A DNA stretch of 37,923 bases, taken from the NCBI RefSeq assembly GCF_007997155.1, contig NZ_VORT01000019.1:1-37923 (forward strand), written 5' to 3'. The notes beneath the pieces were generated by a model that did not search any database, was not told where the DNA came from, and was given only the letters and a program-made list of their open reading frames with translations. The stretch comes from Aequorivita antarctica (GTDB taxonomy: Bacteria; Bacteroidota; Bacteroidia; Flavobacteriales; Flavobacteriaceae). Shown here in pieces: positions 1-6,855 of this stretch (its first letter is position 1; every line of letters begins with the position of its first letter). Both the position numbers and the translations under genes were made by a program.

Positions 1-4
1 CATA

Positions 5-19
5 TCCGCCTGAGGCGGA
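5..19. repeat. Short perfect palindrome
   Basis: TCCGCC-TGA-GGCGGA is a perfect 6-bp inverted repeat with a 3-nt loop. It is GC-rich against an AT-rich background and has no T-run. It resembles the small dispersed palindromes common in flavobacterial intergenic DNA; no function can be assigned. Confidence 0.5.
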
Positions 20-32
20 CGCGGGATCGTGC

Positions 33-46
33 CCCCCTCTCGCTAC
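33..46 (+). other. tRNA-3'-end-like 14-mer, possible attachment-site copy 1
   Basis: The sequence CCCCCTCTCGCTAC is repeated exactly at 5823-5836, and each copy is followed within a few bases by an intrinsic terminator. The arrangement looks like the 3' acceptor end of a tRNA gene followed by its terminator, but no T-arm or other tRNA body can be seen upstream, so it can only be a 3' fragment. Fragments of this kind are left when integrative elements insert at tRNA ends. That it is an att site is an inference from the duplicated copy and the integrase-like scrap downstream. Confidence 0.4.
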
Positions 47-48
47 TT

Positions 49-83
49 AAATCCCCAAGAATAAATTCTATGGGGATTTTTTT
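49..83 (+). terminator. Rho-independent terminator
   Basis: AAATCCCCA pairs with TGGGGATTT, the inner bases AGAAT/ATTCT extend the stem, and a run of seven Ts follows. It sits directly after the tRNA-3'-end-like 14-mer. Confidence 0.75.
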
Positions 84-134
84 ATGGAAGAATTCGTTAC
101 ATATATTCTTTATTCGAAAAAGTACCAGAAATAA
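84..134 (+). pseudogene. GIY-YIG endonuclease N-terminal fragment
   Basis: An ATG immediately after the terminator opens a 16-codon frame reading MEEFVTYILYSKKYQK and then stops. The segment VTYILYS followed by a lysine-rich stretch is how small flavobacterial GIY-YIG nucleases (UvrC/Slx1-type fold) begin; the second half of the GIY-YIG signature and the catalytic Arg and Glu are absent. A second terminator follows at once, so the rest of the gene is deleted. Such nuclease genes commonly sit directly downstream of tRNA genes in this family. The fragment is too short for certainty. Confidence 0.45.
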
Positions 135-164
135 ACGGCTAGGTTCACTCCTAACCGTTTTTTT
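134..164 (+). terminator. Rho-independent terminator
   Basis: AACGGCTAGG and CCTAACCGTT pair with one C-A mismatch around a 6-nt loop, followed by a T-run. It follows the GIY-YIG fragment. Confidence 0.7.
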
Positions 165-293
165 ATGGAATCTATTCTTGAATTTCTTACCTTAGAACAC
201 AGAATTGAACACGATTTGGAACACAAAAAGCTATTTTCTGCCCCAAAAATCTACAATGCCAACGGCGACAGTGCCGGGGATAATCTTACATAG
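165..293 (+). pseudogene. Possible tyrosine recombinase (integrase) N-terminal fragment
   Basis: A 42-codon frame starts at an ATG right after a terminator T-run and ends at TAG. Its middle, KKLFSAPKIYNANGD, resembles the opening of flavobacterial phage-type integrases, where a short SAPKIY/NANGD segment precedes the arm-binding domain. The core-binding and catalytic domains (Arg, His-x-x-Arg, Tyr) are missing, so it would be a scar, not an enzyme. The call rests on a short motif and on context beside a tRNA-end-like sequence. Positions 294-413 hold no recognisable feature. Confidence 0.35.
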
Positions 294-413
294 AATTTTC
301 TCTTGGAAAAAGTTTTCTCGATTCCGATAGATGAAATTCATAAGCAATGAACGATATACGGCTTAAGGGAAATTAGTTGTTTTTTACCTAAGTTCTTTGT
401 TGATAACAGCTAT

Positions 414-860
414 TTATAATTTAATTGTTTTAGTTATTCGAGTTGAATCTTTTGAAAGTTGAACAGAAATTCGGTTATTGATTGTCCATCTAGTTGTTAC
501 AGAATCTATAAGTAGTTCATAGTATTTTTCTTCATAAGCTCCTAGATATTCGCCTATTGATATGGTTAATATTGTATCATTAGAAATTTTGGACCTAATA
601 TTCAACGATCCGTCAGGATATTCATATTTGGCAGCAATAATAGCTAAATTTCGTTTTTCACACTTGTCTTTCAAGTAAATAATGGAATCTGTTAAATCAA
701 CTGTTACAATCTTTAATTCAGGTGTCAAGCAAGAGTCTTTAAAAGTCATTGAAGAAACACTATTAGAAACCGTTATCCATTCCAATGATTCAGTCCCCAT
801 TGGCTTTTGTTTATTGCAAGATATTAGTGAAATTATAATTATTAGAAATATTGGTCTCAT
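414..860 (-). CDS. Hypothetical lipoprotein
   Basis: The 148-residue product begins with a hydrophobic stretch ending in ISLISC, a good lipobox, so Cys15 should be lipidated and the protein anchored in a membrane. The mature part is rich in Ser, Thr, Ile and Asp with alternating hydrophobic residues, consistent with a small beta-rich fold. It contains Cys44 and Cys68 and no motif I recognise. It faces away from the protease-phosphatase-kinase set at 1285-5644 and is not part of that transcription unit. It lies between the two copies of the tRNA-end-like repeat and may be cargo of the same insertion. Function unknown. Confidence 0.7.
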   Translation of the reverse strand: MRPIFLIIIISLISCNKQKPMGTESLEWITVSNSVSSMTFKDSCLTPELKIVTVDLTDSIIYLKDKCEKRNLAIIAAKYEYPDGSLNIRSKISNDTILTISIGEYLGAYEEKYYELLIDSVTTRWTINNRISVQLSKDSTRITKTIKL

Positions 861-1284
861 TAGATGGTTTTAATTATGCACGACATGTGGATAAACACTA
901 TTATAGTTTTTATTCCCATTATATCTTCACAAATCTAAAGGGTTTTTAATTGAATTAAAATTAGTTGTAGAAACATGAATGTAAATTTCTGTGATTTTGT
1001 CGAGCTATGCCCCAACAGTAATTGAATATATCTTAAAGAGGTTCCAGCCCCCCCATTTTTATAAATGGTTTTCTCCCGAGGAAACCAAAAATTCCTTTTT
1101 AAAAAAAAATGTCTTGCATCAAACTACATCGCATGGCAACAGTCCAGTTCATATAATTTGAAAATAAATTCCATTTAAATGATGACATTTTTCCAATTTT
1201 CCGATATATGATTGTAAAGCGGGAACGATTACACATCTGCACCAACTTTTCAACAATTAATTCTAACCAATTAAATCTCACACC
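861..1284. other. Intergenic region without a recognisable gene
   Basis: This 424-base gap separates two divergent genes. I see no coding frame with a plausible protein. The only structure is a hairpin CCATTT-TTAT-AAATGG at 1053-1068 set inside a looser GGTTCC/GGAAACC pairing. Promoters for both flanking genes must lie here, but no good TAnnTTTG box stands out. Confidence 0.5.
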
Positions 1285-2955
1285 ATGAATGAGCAAAACA
1301 TTTCCCTATTAATTCGTCACATAGCAGGCTCCAAAAAAGGTCAAGTTGAAAAATTTTCAGTTGCAAGCACACCTGAAATTCGAATAGGCCGCGGATTGGA
1401 TAACGATGTAAGCTTCGACCCTGTTAAGGAAGATACCATCAGTCGCGACCATTGCCGTATTGTTCAGGATAGCATAAATCCGGAGCGGTTCTACATCACG
1501 GACAGCCAAAGCAAAAACGGAACTTTTGTAAATGATGTAAAAACTGCTGGTAAAACCGAGCTTTTTGCGGGTGACATCGTAAAGCTAGGGAAGGACGGCC
1601 CTTCCTTTGAATTTGATCTTGATCCGCGCCCACAGTCGCATATTAAAAAGACCCGTATCATAGATGCTGTTGCAGCAAAAGAAACAAAGATTCATACTGC
1701 TACTGATTTACCTAAGGCCACTTCAGAGAAAACCCCACCCGCAAAAGAAGGTATCGGCAAGAATACCATGCAGCACATGATTCGCGAGTCTGAAAAGAAA
1801 AGTAAAACCGGTCTAGTGATTACGATAATTGCTGTATTGCTTCTGGTTTCAACTGGCGGATATTTGTTGTTTAAAAATCAGAAGGTAAAGGAAATCGTTC
1901 ACGTGACCGACCCTAAAACTACCTTTACCCCAACCGAAATAGCGAAGGCTAGCCAAGACAAGGTGATTTATATAGAGATGGCCTGGAAACTTACAAGTAC
2001 GGCATCTAGCGAGGAAATGTATCATGTTTATTATCCTGTTGTGCAGGATAAAAAAATTGTTGGATACCAAGGTGGCTATACCCAAAATGACCAGGGAGCA
2101 ATCGTACCCATGCTGGTAACAAAGGGCGACTATCTTAAGTCATTCGGTAATTATGATGGTATAGAGCTTGACCTTATTGCGAGCGCCGGTAGTGGCAGCG
2201 GTTTCGTTGTGGATGATAGAGGTTTTATTGCAACCAATAGACATGTAGCTTCCAATTGGCTCACAAGCTTTCGCTTTCAAGACTATGCTTTTCCCGGGGT
2301 ACTTATAGAGCCTAATCAAAACGGACAATTGGCACCAGCTTGGGATAAACAAATTTCAAGGGAAATGGTAGGCGAATGGGTTCCTGGCAACGATAAAAGA
2401 TACACAGGTGTAAATACATATCTTGATGTAACCTTTGCCAATAACTCACAAAGAACGCCAGCGAAGATCGTGCGTATCTCTTCTACACATGATGTAGCGA
2501 TGATTAAAATTGATTTGCCAGAGGCTTTACCAAAGGTGGAACTTTATGACAGTTATGATGAAATTGCACCAGGAGATGCTACCATTGTTATGGGGTATCC
2601 AGGAATTGCACCGGCACAGCTTGTTCTTAAGCGTTCGCAGGATGTATTTAACACCAATGCAAATATTACCTCCGTTCCCGTTCCCACTATTAGCACAGGA
2701 AACGTTGGACGAATGGTGCGTGGTTCCGAAAAGAACAGCAAGATTGATGATTACAAATCTACCTTCGGGGACTATTATCAACTTACCATCAATTCTACAG
2801 GTGGTGGCAACAGCGGCGGACCTATGTTTGACGACAAGGGACGCGTAGTGGGTGTGTTCAGCGCTGGCAAATGGGAACCAGGCACCGCTATTAGTTTTGC
2901 CGTTCCCATCAAGTATGTAATGGAACTAATGGGCCGTCAGGAAGTAATTAAATAG
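1285..2955 (+). CDS. FHA domain - transmembrane - trypsin-like serine protease
   Basis: This 556-residue protein joins a cytoplasmic phosphothreonine-reader to an outward-facing protease. Residues 1-112 form an FHA domain with the usual landmarks: IGRG around Arg36, SRDH at 53-56 and NGTFVN at 78-83. A linker rich in Lys, Thr and Ala leads to one membrane helix at about 176-196. Residues 215-550 are an HtrA/trypsin-type domain: His320 in ATNRHVAS, Asp403 in THDVAMIKID and Ser510 in GGGNSGGPMF make a complete triad. There is no PDZ domain, unlike HtrA/DegP, and an unusual 100-residue insert separates helix and catalytic His. The FHA domain presumably binds targets phosphorylated by the kinase two genes downstream. 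Domain calls are secure; the pathway is inferred. Confidence 0.9.
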   Translation: MNEQNISLLIRHIAGSKKGQVEKFSVASTPEIRIGRGLDNDVSFDPVKEDTISRDHCRIVQDSINPERFYITDSQSKNGTFVNDVKTAGKTELFAGDIVKLGKDGPSFEFDLDPRPQSHIKKTRIIDAVAAKETKIHTATDLPKATSEKTPPAKEGIGKNTMQHMIRESEKKSKTGLVITIIAVLLLVSTGGYLLFKNQKVKEIVHVTDPKTTFTPTEIAKASQDKVIYIEMAWKLTSTASSEEMYHVYYPVVQDKKIVGYQGGYTQNDQGAIVPMLVTKGDYLKSFGNYDGIELDLIASAGSGSGFVVDDRGFIATNRHVASNWLTSFRFQDYAFPGVLIEPNQNGQLAPAWDKQISREMVGEWVPGNDKRYTGVNTYLDVTFANNSQRTPAKIVRISSTHDVAMIKIDLPEALPKVELYDSYDEIAPGDATIVMGYPGIAPAQLVLKRSQDVFNTNANITSVPVPTISTGNVGRMVRGSEKNSKIDDYKSTFGDYYQLTINSTGGGNSGGPMFDDKGRVVGVFSAGKWEPGTAISFAVPIKYVMELMGRQEVIK

Positions 2956-2989
2956 CAGTCTTTTTTCAATTAATAGATTTTTAAGATGA

Positions 2990-3042
2990 TTACTGTCGCT
3001 TTTTCCACCAGTTCCAATTACAGCGCTGTTGGAAGACAGTAA
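2990..3042 (+). promoter_or_regulatory. Nested inverted repeat in the gap before the phosphatase gene
   Basis: TTACTGTC at 2990-2997 pairs with GACAGTAA at 3035-3042, and inside it TTCCA (3003-3007) pairs with TGGAA (3030-3034). A GC-rich AGCGCT sits in the loop. No T-run follows, so it is not a simple terminator. It may be an RNA structure tuning expression of the phosphatase and kinase relative to the protease, or a protein-binding dyad. Confidence 0.35.
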
Positions 3043-3065
3043 CCTAGCATTTAACAATAACAACT

Positions 3066-3926
3066 ATGAAGTTTTTGTTTTCAAAAAATAATAATAAGCT
3101 CCCTGATTCAACTAAGAATAACCCTAGCAGTAAAGGGAAATTCTGTGCAGTCTATGCCATTTCAGAAACAGGCCCGGTACGCGATCACAATGAAGACTCC
3201 ATCGCTTTTTCCTTTCCGGAAAATAACAGACATAATCTTATTGCTGTGGTGGCAGATGGTATGGGAGGACACAATGCAGGTGAAGTAGCCAGTAAGATGG
3301 CTTGCGATCTGTTGCTTGACTACTGTTTGAAAAATTGGAAACAGCAGGCTCCAGATAAACTGCTTCATAAAGCATATTTGGAGGCGCACCAAACGATTGT
3401 TACAGCTGGTAATTCAAATTCCGAACAGAAGGGAATGGGTACCACGGCCACTTCGGTGATTATTCATAAAAATGCTTGTTATATAGGGCACATTGGTGAT
3501 AGTCGTGCTTACTTGTTACGGAATGACAGTTTAATGCAGCTAAGCAAAGACCACACCTTAGTCAATCAAATGTATGAAAATGGTGAGATTACAGAAAAGG
3601 AACGAGATCATCATCCAATGAAAAATGTGTTATTGCAAGCAATGGGCACCACCCCCACCATACAACCTCAGATTCTGGCTGATGGATGGTCAATAATGGA
3701 AGGCGATCGTTTGTTTCTATGCTCTGATGGGGTGTATGATGCACTGAGTGAGGAAGATATTGAAGACTTACTTTTAATAAAACGCCCTGAATTTGCACTG
3801 GAATGTCTCAGTGCAACGGCAACGGCTCGCAATGTCTCTGACAACTTCTCAGCTTTGCTGATAGATATTTCATCGGGCGTTCAATCGAATCCTTCAATGA
3901 CAAAAGAACAAAATATAGTACAATGA
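3066..3926 (+). CDS. PP2C-family serine/threonine protein phosphatase
   Basis: The 286-residue protein is a soluble metal-dependent (Mn/Mg) phosphatase of the PPM/PP2C (Stp/PrpC) type that removes phosphate from Ser and Thr. All core motifs are present: RDHNED at 39-44, VADGMGGHNAGEVAS at 62-76, GMGTTATSV at 123-131, GDSRAYLL at 144-151, a CSDGVYD segment near 219-225 and SDNFSALLIDI at 258-268, supplying the metal-binding aspartates. A short Lys/Asn/Ser-rich N-terminal tail precedes the domain. Its stop codon overlaps the kinase start by four bases (ATGA), so the two are translationally coupled, the standard kinase/phosphatase pairing. It presumably reverses phosphorylation by that kinase and of the FHA-protease ligand. 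Confidence 0.93.
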   Translation: MKFLFSKNNNKLPDSTKNNPSSKGKFCAVYAISETGPVRDHNEDSIAFSFPENNRHNLIAVVADGMGGHNAGEVASKMACDLLLDYCLKNWKQQAPDKLLHKAYLEAHQTIVTAGNSNSEQKGMGTTATSVIIHKNACYIGHIGDSRAYLLRNDSLMQLSKDHTLVNQMYENGEITEKERDHHPMKNVLLQAMGTTPTIQPQILADGWSIMEGDRLFLCSDGVYDALSEEDIEDLLLIKRPEFALECLSATATARNVSDNFSALLIDISSGVQSNPSMTKEQNIVQ

Positions 3927-5644
3927 GCGGACTAGGCAGTCAATACGAAATTATCCAAAAACTCGGCGAAGGCGGAATGGGAACGGTTTATCTCGCAAAA
4001 GATACCATGATTGACCGTTTGGTCGCCATAAAACAACTTCACCGGAATACAGGATCAGAAGAAGAGAGTCTTGGAGAACGTTTTCAAGCAGAAGCGCTAG
4101 CACTCGCCAAACTGAATAACCCCAACGTAACCCATCTCTATTCTTTCATTCCAAAGGAGGATACTTATTGGATGATCATGGAATACGTGGAAGGAAAGAC
4201 GCTCGAAGACTGGCTTTTTGTCCACAAAAAAATTACACATCAACTAGCTGCAAGCATTACCGTACAAATACTTGATGGTTTACATCATGCACATCGTAAG
4301 GGCATCATTCACCGCGATATAAAACCAGCCAATGTTATGATTAATGAAGATGGCGAGGTAAAGATCATGGACTTCGGTATTGCAAGAATGCGCAATGCAC
4401 AGCGTATTACCAGTCACGGTAAATCAGTGGGAACACTAGAATATATGGCGCCGGAACAAATCCAAGGCCATGAAGGTGATGAAAGAACAGACATCTATGC
4501 CGTGGGTAATATTCTGTACGAAATGCTTTGCGGAACTACTCCTTTCCAAAGTGATACCGATTATATCTTGATGAAGGACAAGTTGGAGAAACAACCGGAA
4601 TCTATCTTACGGGAAAATCCCACGGTTCCTGAATCTCTTGAGAAGATAATCTTTAAAGCCCTTCAGCGCAATCCCAATAAAAGATATCAAACCGCCCGCG
4701 AGCTGAAATCTGCCATTGAGAAATGTCTGGATGGAACGTTGCTGGATCAGTTCACACTCAGTAAAGTACTTAAAGCGTCACAGGTTTTCACAGCGCCAGA
4801 AAAAGGAAATGAAATTATCTCTGTCAGCAATATTTTGTCCCGCGCAAAATCAATCTCGGGAAGATTCAGAGTTCCCAGTGCGGGAAAGTTTAAAGTTCCA
4901 ACTGTTGGTAAAATTAATAGGTCTTATCTAATTCTTGGCGCTTCCGTACTGCTATGTCTCATTCTATTGATTTGGAGTGGAGGAACAGAAGTTAGCAAGA
5001 CCGACGAAATACCTGAAACCCCTGTTGTTACTTGGGAAGAACCCGCGGATGAGCCAGAACAGGATATGGCAGAGCAAAGTTCCGGTAATTTTGATGAGAC
5101 CCCAAGTGAAATGTACCGTCGTATTGCTAAGCCAACAGAAGTAAAAGCAAAACCCAAAGAAGAGAAAAACAACGTAAAAAAGAGTGTAAACAACACAACG
5201 GATAATAAGCCATCAAATACTCCACAACAGACTGAGCTTAGTGAAAATATAAATAAAGAGCGAACGGTTCCAAACACTCCTGCAGAGGTTCCTTCAGGAA
5301 AATCAATTCTTGTAACCTTACAGGAAGATTTAAGTTCTGAGGAAAAAGAACGTGACGGAAAGCTAATTCGGCTCACTTGTAATGAAGATGTGCTTGCAGA
5401 CAACAGGGTTATTATTCGTAAAGGTTCAACGGTTACGGGAAAGATTGTGGACTGCGTACCCTCAAATAGTAAAAAGAAAGCTTTAATTGGTTTTGTAATC
5501 ATTCGGGTGGAAGCAGTGGACGGCAGTACGGTCAAATTAAAGTCGAAACGCTTCCGTTTATTTGCTGATGTTCCGGGAAAAGCCATTAGCTATCGTTCCG
5601 GACAGACTTTTGAAGCAATACTGCAGCGAGGCATTGTGAAGTAG
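3923..5644 (+). CDS. Transmembrane serine/threonine protein kinase (PknB-like)
   Basis: The 573-residue protein has an N-terminal Hanks-type kinase domain (about 8-275): glycine loop GEGGMGTV at 15-22, catalytic Lys37 in VAIK, HRDIKPAN with Asp132, DFG at 150-152 and APE at 176-178, all intact. A linker with a basic stretch leads to one membrane helix at about 333-354. The outer part begins with a low-complexity Glu/Pro/Lys/Asn region and ends in a roughly 110-residue beta-rich domain (about 460-573) with the pattern IRKGSTVTGKIV, like the beta-barrel modules of envelope proteins. It has no PASTA repeats. The outer domain could sense the envelope. The gene overlaps the phosphatase by four bases and ends the three-gene unit. 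Confidence 0.93.
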   Translation: MSGLGSQYEIIQKLGEGGMGTVYLAKDTMIDRLVAIKQLHRNTGSEEESLGERFQAEALALAKLNNPNVTHLYSFIPKEDTYWMIMEYVEGKTLEDWLFVHKKITHQLAASITVQILDGLHHAHRKGIIHRDIKPANVMINEDGEVKIMDFGIARMRNAQRITSHGKSVGTLEYMAPEQIQGHEGDERTDIYAVGNILYEMLCGTTPFQSDTDYILMKDKLEKQPESILRENPTVPESLEKIIFKALQRNPNKRYQTARELKSAIEKCLDGTLLDQFTLSKVLKASQVFTAPEKGNEIISVSNILSRAKSISGRFRVPSAGKFKVPTVGKINRSYLILGASVLLCLILLIWSGGTEVSKTDEIPETPVVTWEEPADEPEQDMAEQSSGNFDETPSEMYRRIAKPTEVKAKPKEEKNNVKKSVNNTTDNKPSNTPQQTELSENINKERTVPNTPAEVPSGKSILVTLQEDLSSEEKERDGKLIRLTCNEDVLADNRVIIRKGSTVTGKIVDCVPSNSKKKALIGFVIIRVEAVDGSTVKLKSKRFRLFADVPGKAISYRSGQTFEAILQRGIVK

Positions 5645-5822
5645 ATGAATTGTTGCTTCAAACTTTATAGCATTTTTGTGTCCTGATCCCTGAAGGAAAT
5701 TACGAAAGCAGAAATTATTAGCCTTTGTCTTTTTGCTCAATTCCATAATATGCCTATCGCAGGCCCAGAACAATTTCGTAATAAACTTTATACTGTTTCT
5801 CCCTTAATTAACCTGCGCGCCA

Positions 5823-5836
5823 CCCCCTCTCGCTAC
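5823..5836 (+). other. tRNA-3'-end-like 14-mer, possible attachment-site copy 2
   Basis: Exact second copy of CCCCCTCTCGCTAC found at 33-46, again followed by a terminator. The two copies bracket the lipoprotein and the protease-phosphatase-kinase genes, about 5.8 kb apart. The bases upstream are not a tRNA. The rest of the 5645-6012 gap holds no gene I can recognise. Confidence 0.4.
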
Positions 5837-5868
5837 AAAAAACCCTTCAAGTATGAAGGTTTTTTTTA
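5837..5868 (+). terminator. Rho-independent terminator
   Basis: CCTTCA and TGAAGG pair around the loop AGTA, flanked by A-run and T-run (AACC/GGTT with one bulged C), followed by eight Ts. It is the first terminator after the kinase gene and could end that operon. Confidence 0.75.
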
Positions 5869-6012
5869 GTTTTCCCTTTAATCGAAAATTTCTTGCACAT
5901 ATCACTAATATTCTTAAATTTGTTGAAAATGAGTTAATAAAATATTGGAGCACAGCTTTGTATAGGTTATATAAAGGGTTATTTTTACCCTCGAACCCTT
6001 AAAACCTATATT

Positions 6013-6177
6013 ATGAAGAAGTATTTTTTTGCATTTTTAATGCTAGCCAGTATCGCTATTAGCTGTACCCCAGAAAACCAAATTAGTGATGAACAACAAA
6101 TCGACAAAGTCAAAGTCTGCCCCCCAAGCGACAGAAACTGTAATGGGATTCCAGATCACATGGAGCAAGGAGATTAA
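6013..6177 (+). CDS. Small lipoprotein (54 aa)
   Basis: ATG at 6013 opens a 54-codon frame. Residues 1-18 are a classic lipoprotein signal: two lysines, a hydrophobic core and SIAISC, so Cys18 would be lipidated. The mature peptide is only about 36 residues, acidic, and ends in DRNCNGIPDHMEQGD, which resembles a single thrombospondin-type-3/calcium-loop unit (DxNxNGxPD). Two more cysteines (36 and 43) frame that loop. The frame is followed by, and overlaps out of frame, the membrane-protein gene starting near 6089. Its length explains why it would escape standard gene calling. I do not know its function. Confidence 0.6.
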   Translation: MKKYFFAFLMLASIAISCTPENQISDEQQIDKVKVCPPSDRNCNGIPDHMEQGD

Positions 6178-6691
6178 TTTTTATTTGATTTTTTTATGTG
6201 CAGTGGCTATTTTATCTCCGTTTCTGCATATGTTATATCTTATTGAAGATAAAGAGGGCGTATTTGGTTTTGCATATATGTCCTCTTTTTTATTTTCTAT
6301 TAGCCTGCCATTAATGGCTATTAGTTCAGGTTTGATTTTAAAGTTTGCAAAGAGTATAATTATTGATGATTTCAAAAAAACCTTTGGATATATTTCGAAC
6401 AGTTTTTTATTAGTGGGATTTTTCTTTTTAATATACACTTTCGCTCCAATGTATGATCTTTCTATATATGCATACTACGCCGTTCTTTTGGCTCTTGCTT
6501 TGGCTTTAACCGCTATAGCAAATCATGTTCACAAAGCTGTTATTACAACCGAACAACGCCTTAAAACAATAATTTCAAAACTATTCGATTTTATCATTCT
6601 TGAAACTCCCCGCAAACACGTTTCAGAGGAAAAGCAGATTGATTATGTTATTTCCTATGAAAAGATTATCAACGAAATTGGGGACGAATGA
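6089..6691 (+). CDS. Hypothetical multi-pass membrane protein
   Basis: About 200 residues with hydrophobic segments near residues 31-52, 58-84, 105-122 and 126-145, suggesting four membrane helices, and a charged C-terminal tail of about 45 residues (KHVSEEKQIDYVISYEKIINEIGDE). No family is recognised. The start is uncertain: GTG 6086, ATG 6089 and ATG 6143 are all in frame, and all lie within the upstream lipoprotein gene in a different frame, an overlap of 35-92 bases. The stop overlaps the start of the next tiny gene by four bases. The three genes therefore look like one translationally coupled unit. Confidence 0.65.
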   Translation: MNNKSTKSKSAPQATETVMGFQITWSKEINFYLIFLCAVAILSPFLHMLYLIEDKEGVFGFAYMSSFLFSISLPLMAISSGLILKFAKSIIIDDFKKTFGYISNSFLLVGFFFLIYTFAPMYDLSIYAYYAVLLALALALTAIANHVHKAVITTEQRLKTIISKLFDFIILETPRKHVSEEKQIDYVISYEKIINEIGDE

Positions 6692-6831
6692 ATGAAACAC
6701 TGAAAATTTTAACGAAACTGCGCATTGCCGGAATGCTCTCTGAAGCAGCAAAGCTTGAAGCTGAAAAAAATATACAAGAAAAACCAAGACCAGAAGCTTC
6801 TGAGAATAATGCTAGTATTACTTTTGGTTAA
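6688..6831 (+). CDS. Small protein (47 aa), coupled to the membrane protein
   Basis: ATG at 6688 overlaps the stop of the preceding gene in an ATGA junction and opens a 47-codon frame. The product is MNETLKILTKLRIAGMLSEA at its start, then a charged helix and a proline-containing tail ending in ITFG. The N-terminal half is predicted by eye to be an amphipathic helix; there is no membrane segment. The four-base overlap argues that it is real and translated with its neighbour. No family recognised. It converges on hisS. Confidence 0.55.
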   Translation: MNETLKILTKLRIAGMLSEAAKLEAEKNIQEKPRPEASENNASITFG

Positions 6832-6855
6832 AAGCTTAAACCTTTTAGCTTTTAA
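6828..6855. terminator. Inverted repeat between convergent genes, weak terminator candidate
   Basis: TTAAAAGCT and AGCTTTTAA form a perfect 9-bp stem across the convergent ends of the 47-aa gene and hisS. It lacks a strong GC core and a long T-run, so termination here is only possible. Confidence 0.3.

Noticed and set aside
1-46. Complete tRNA gene at the left edge
   Set aside because: Only an acceptor-end-like segment is seen; no TTCGA-type T-loop, anticodon arm or D-arm precedes it within the window.
4924-5586. 220-residue open frame antisense to the kinase gene
   Set aside because: It lies wholly opposite the kinase membrane and outer domains, is Ser/Phe-rich as expected for an antisense shadow, and has no family features.
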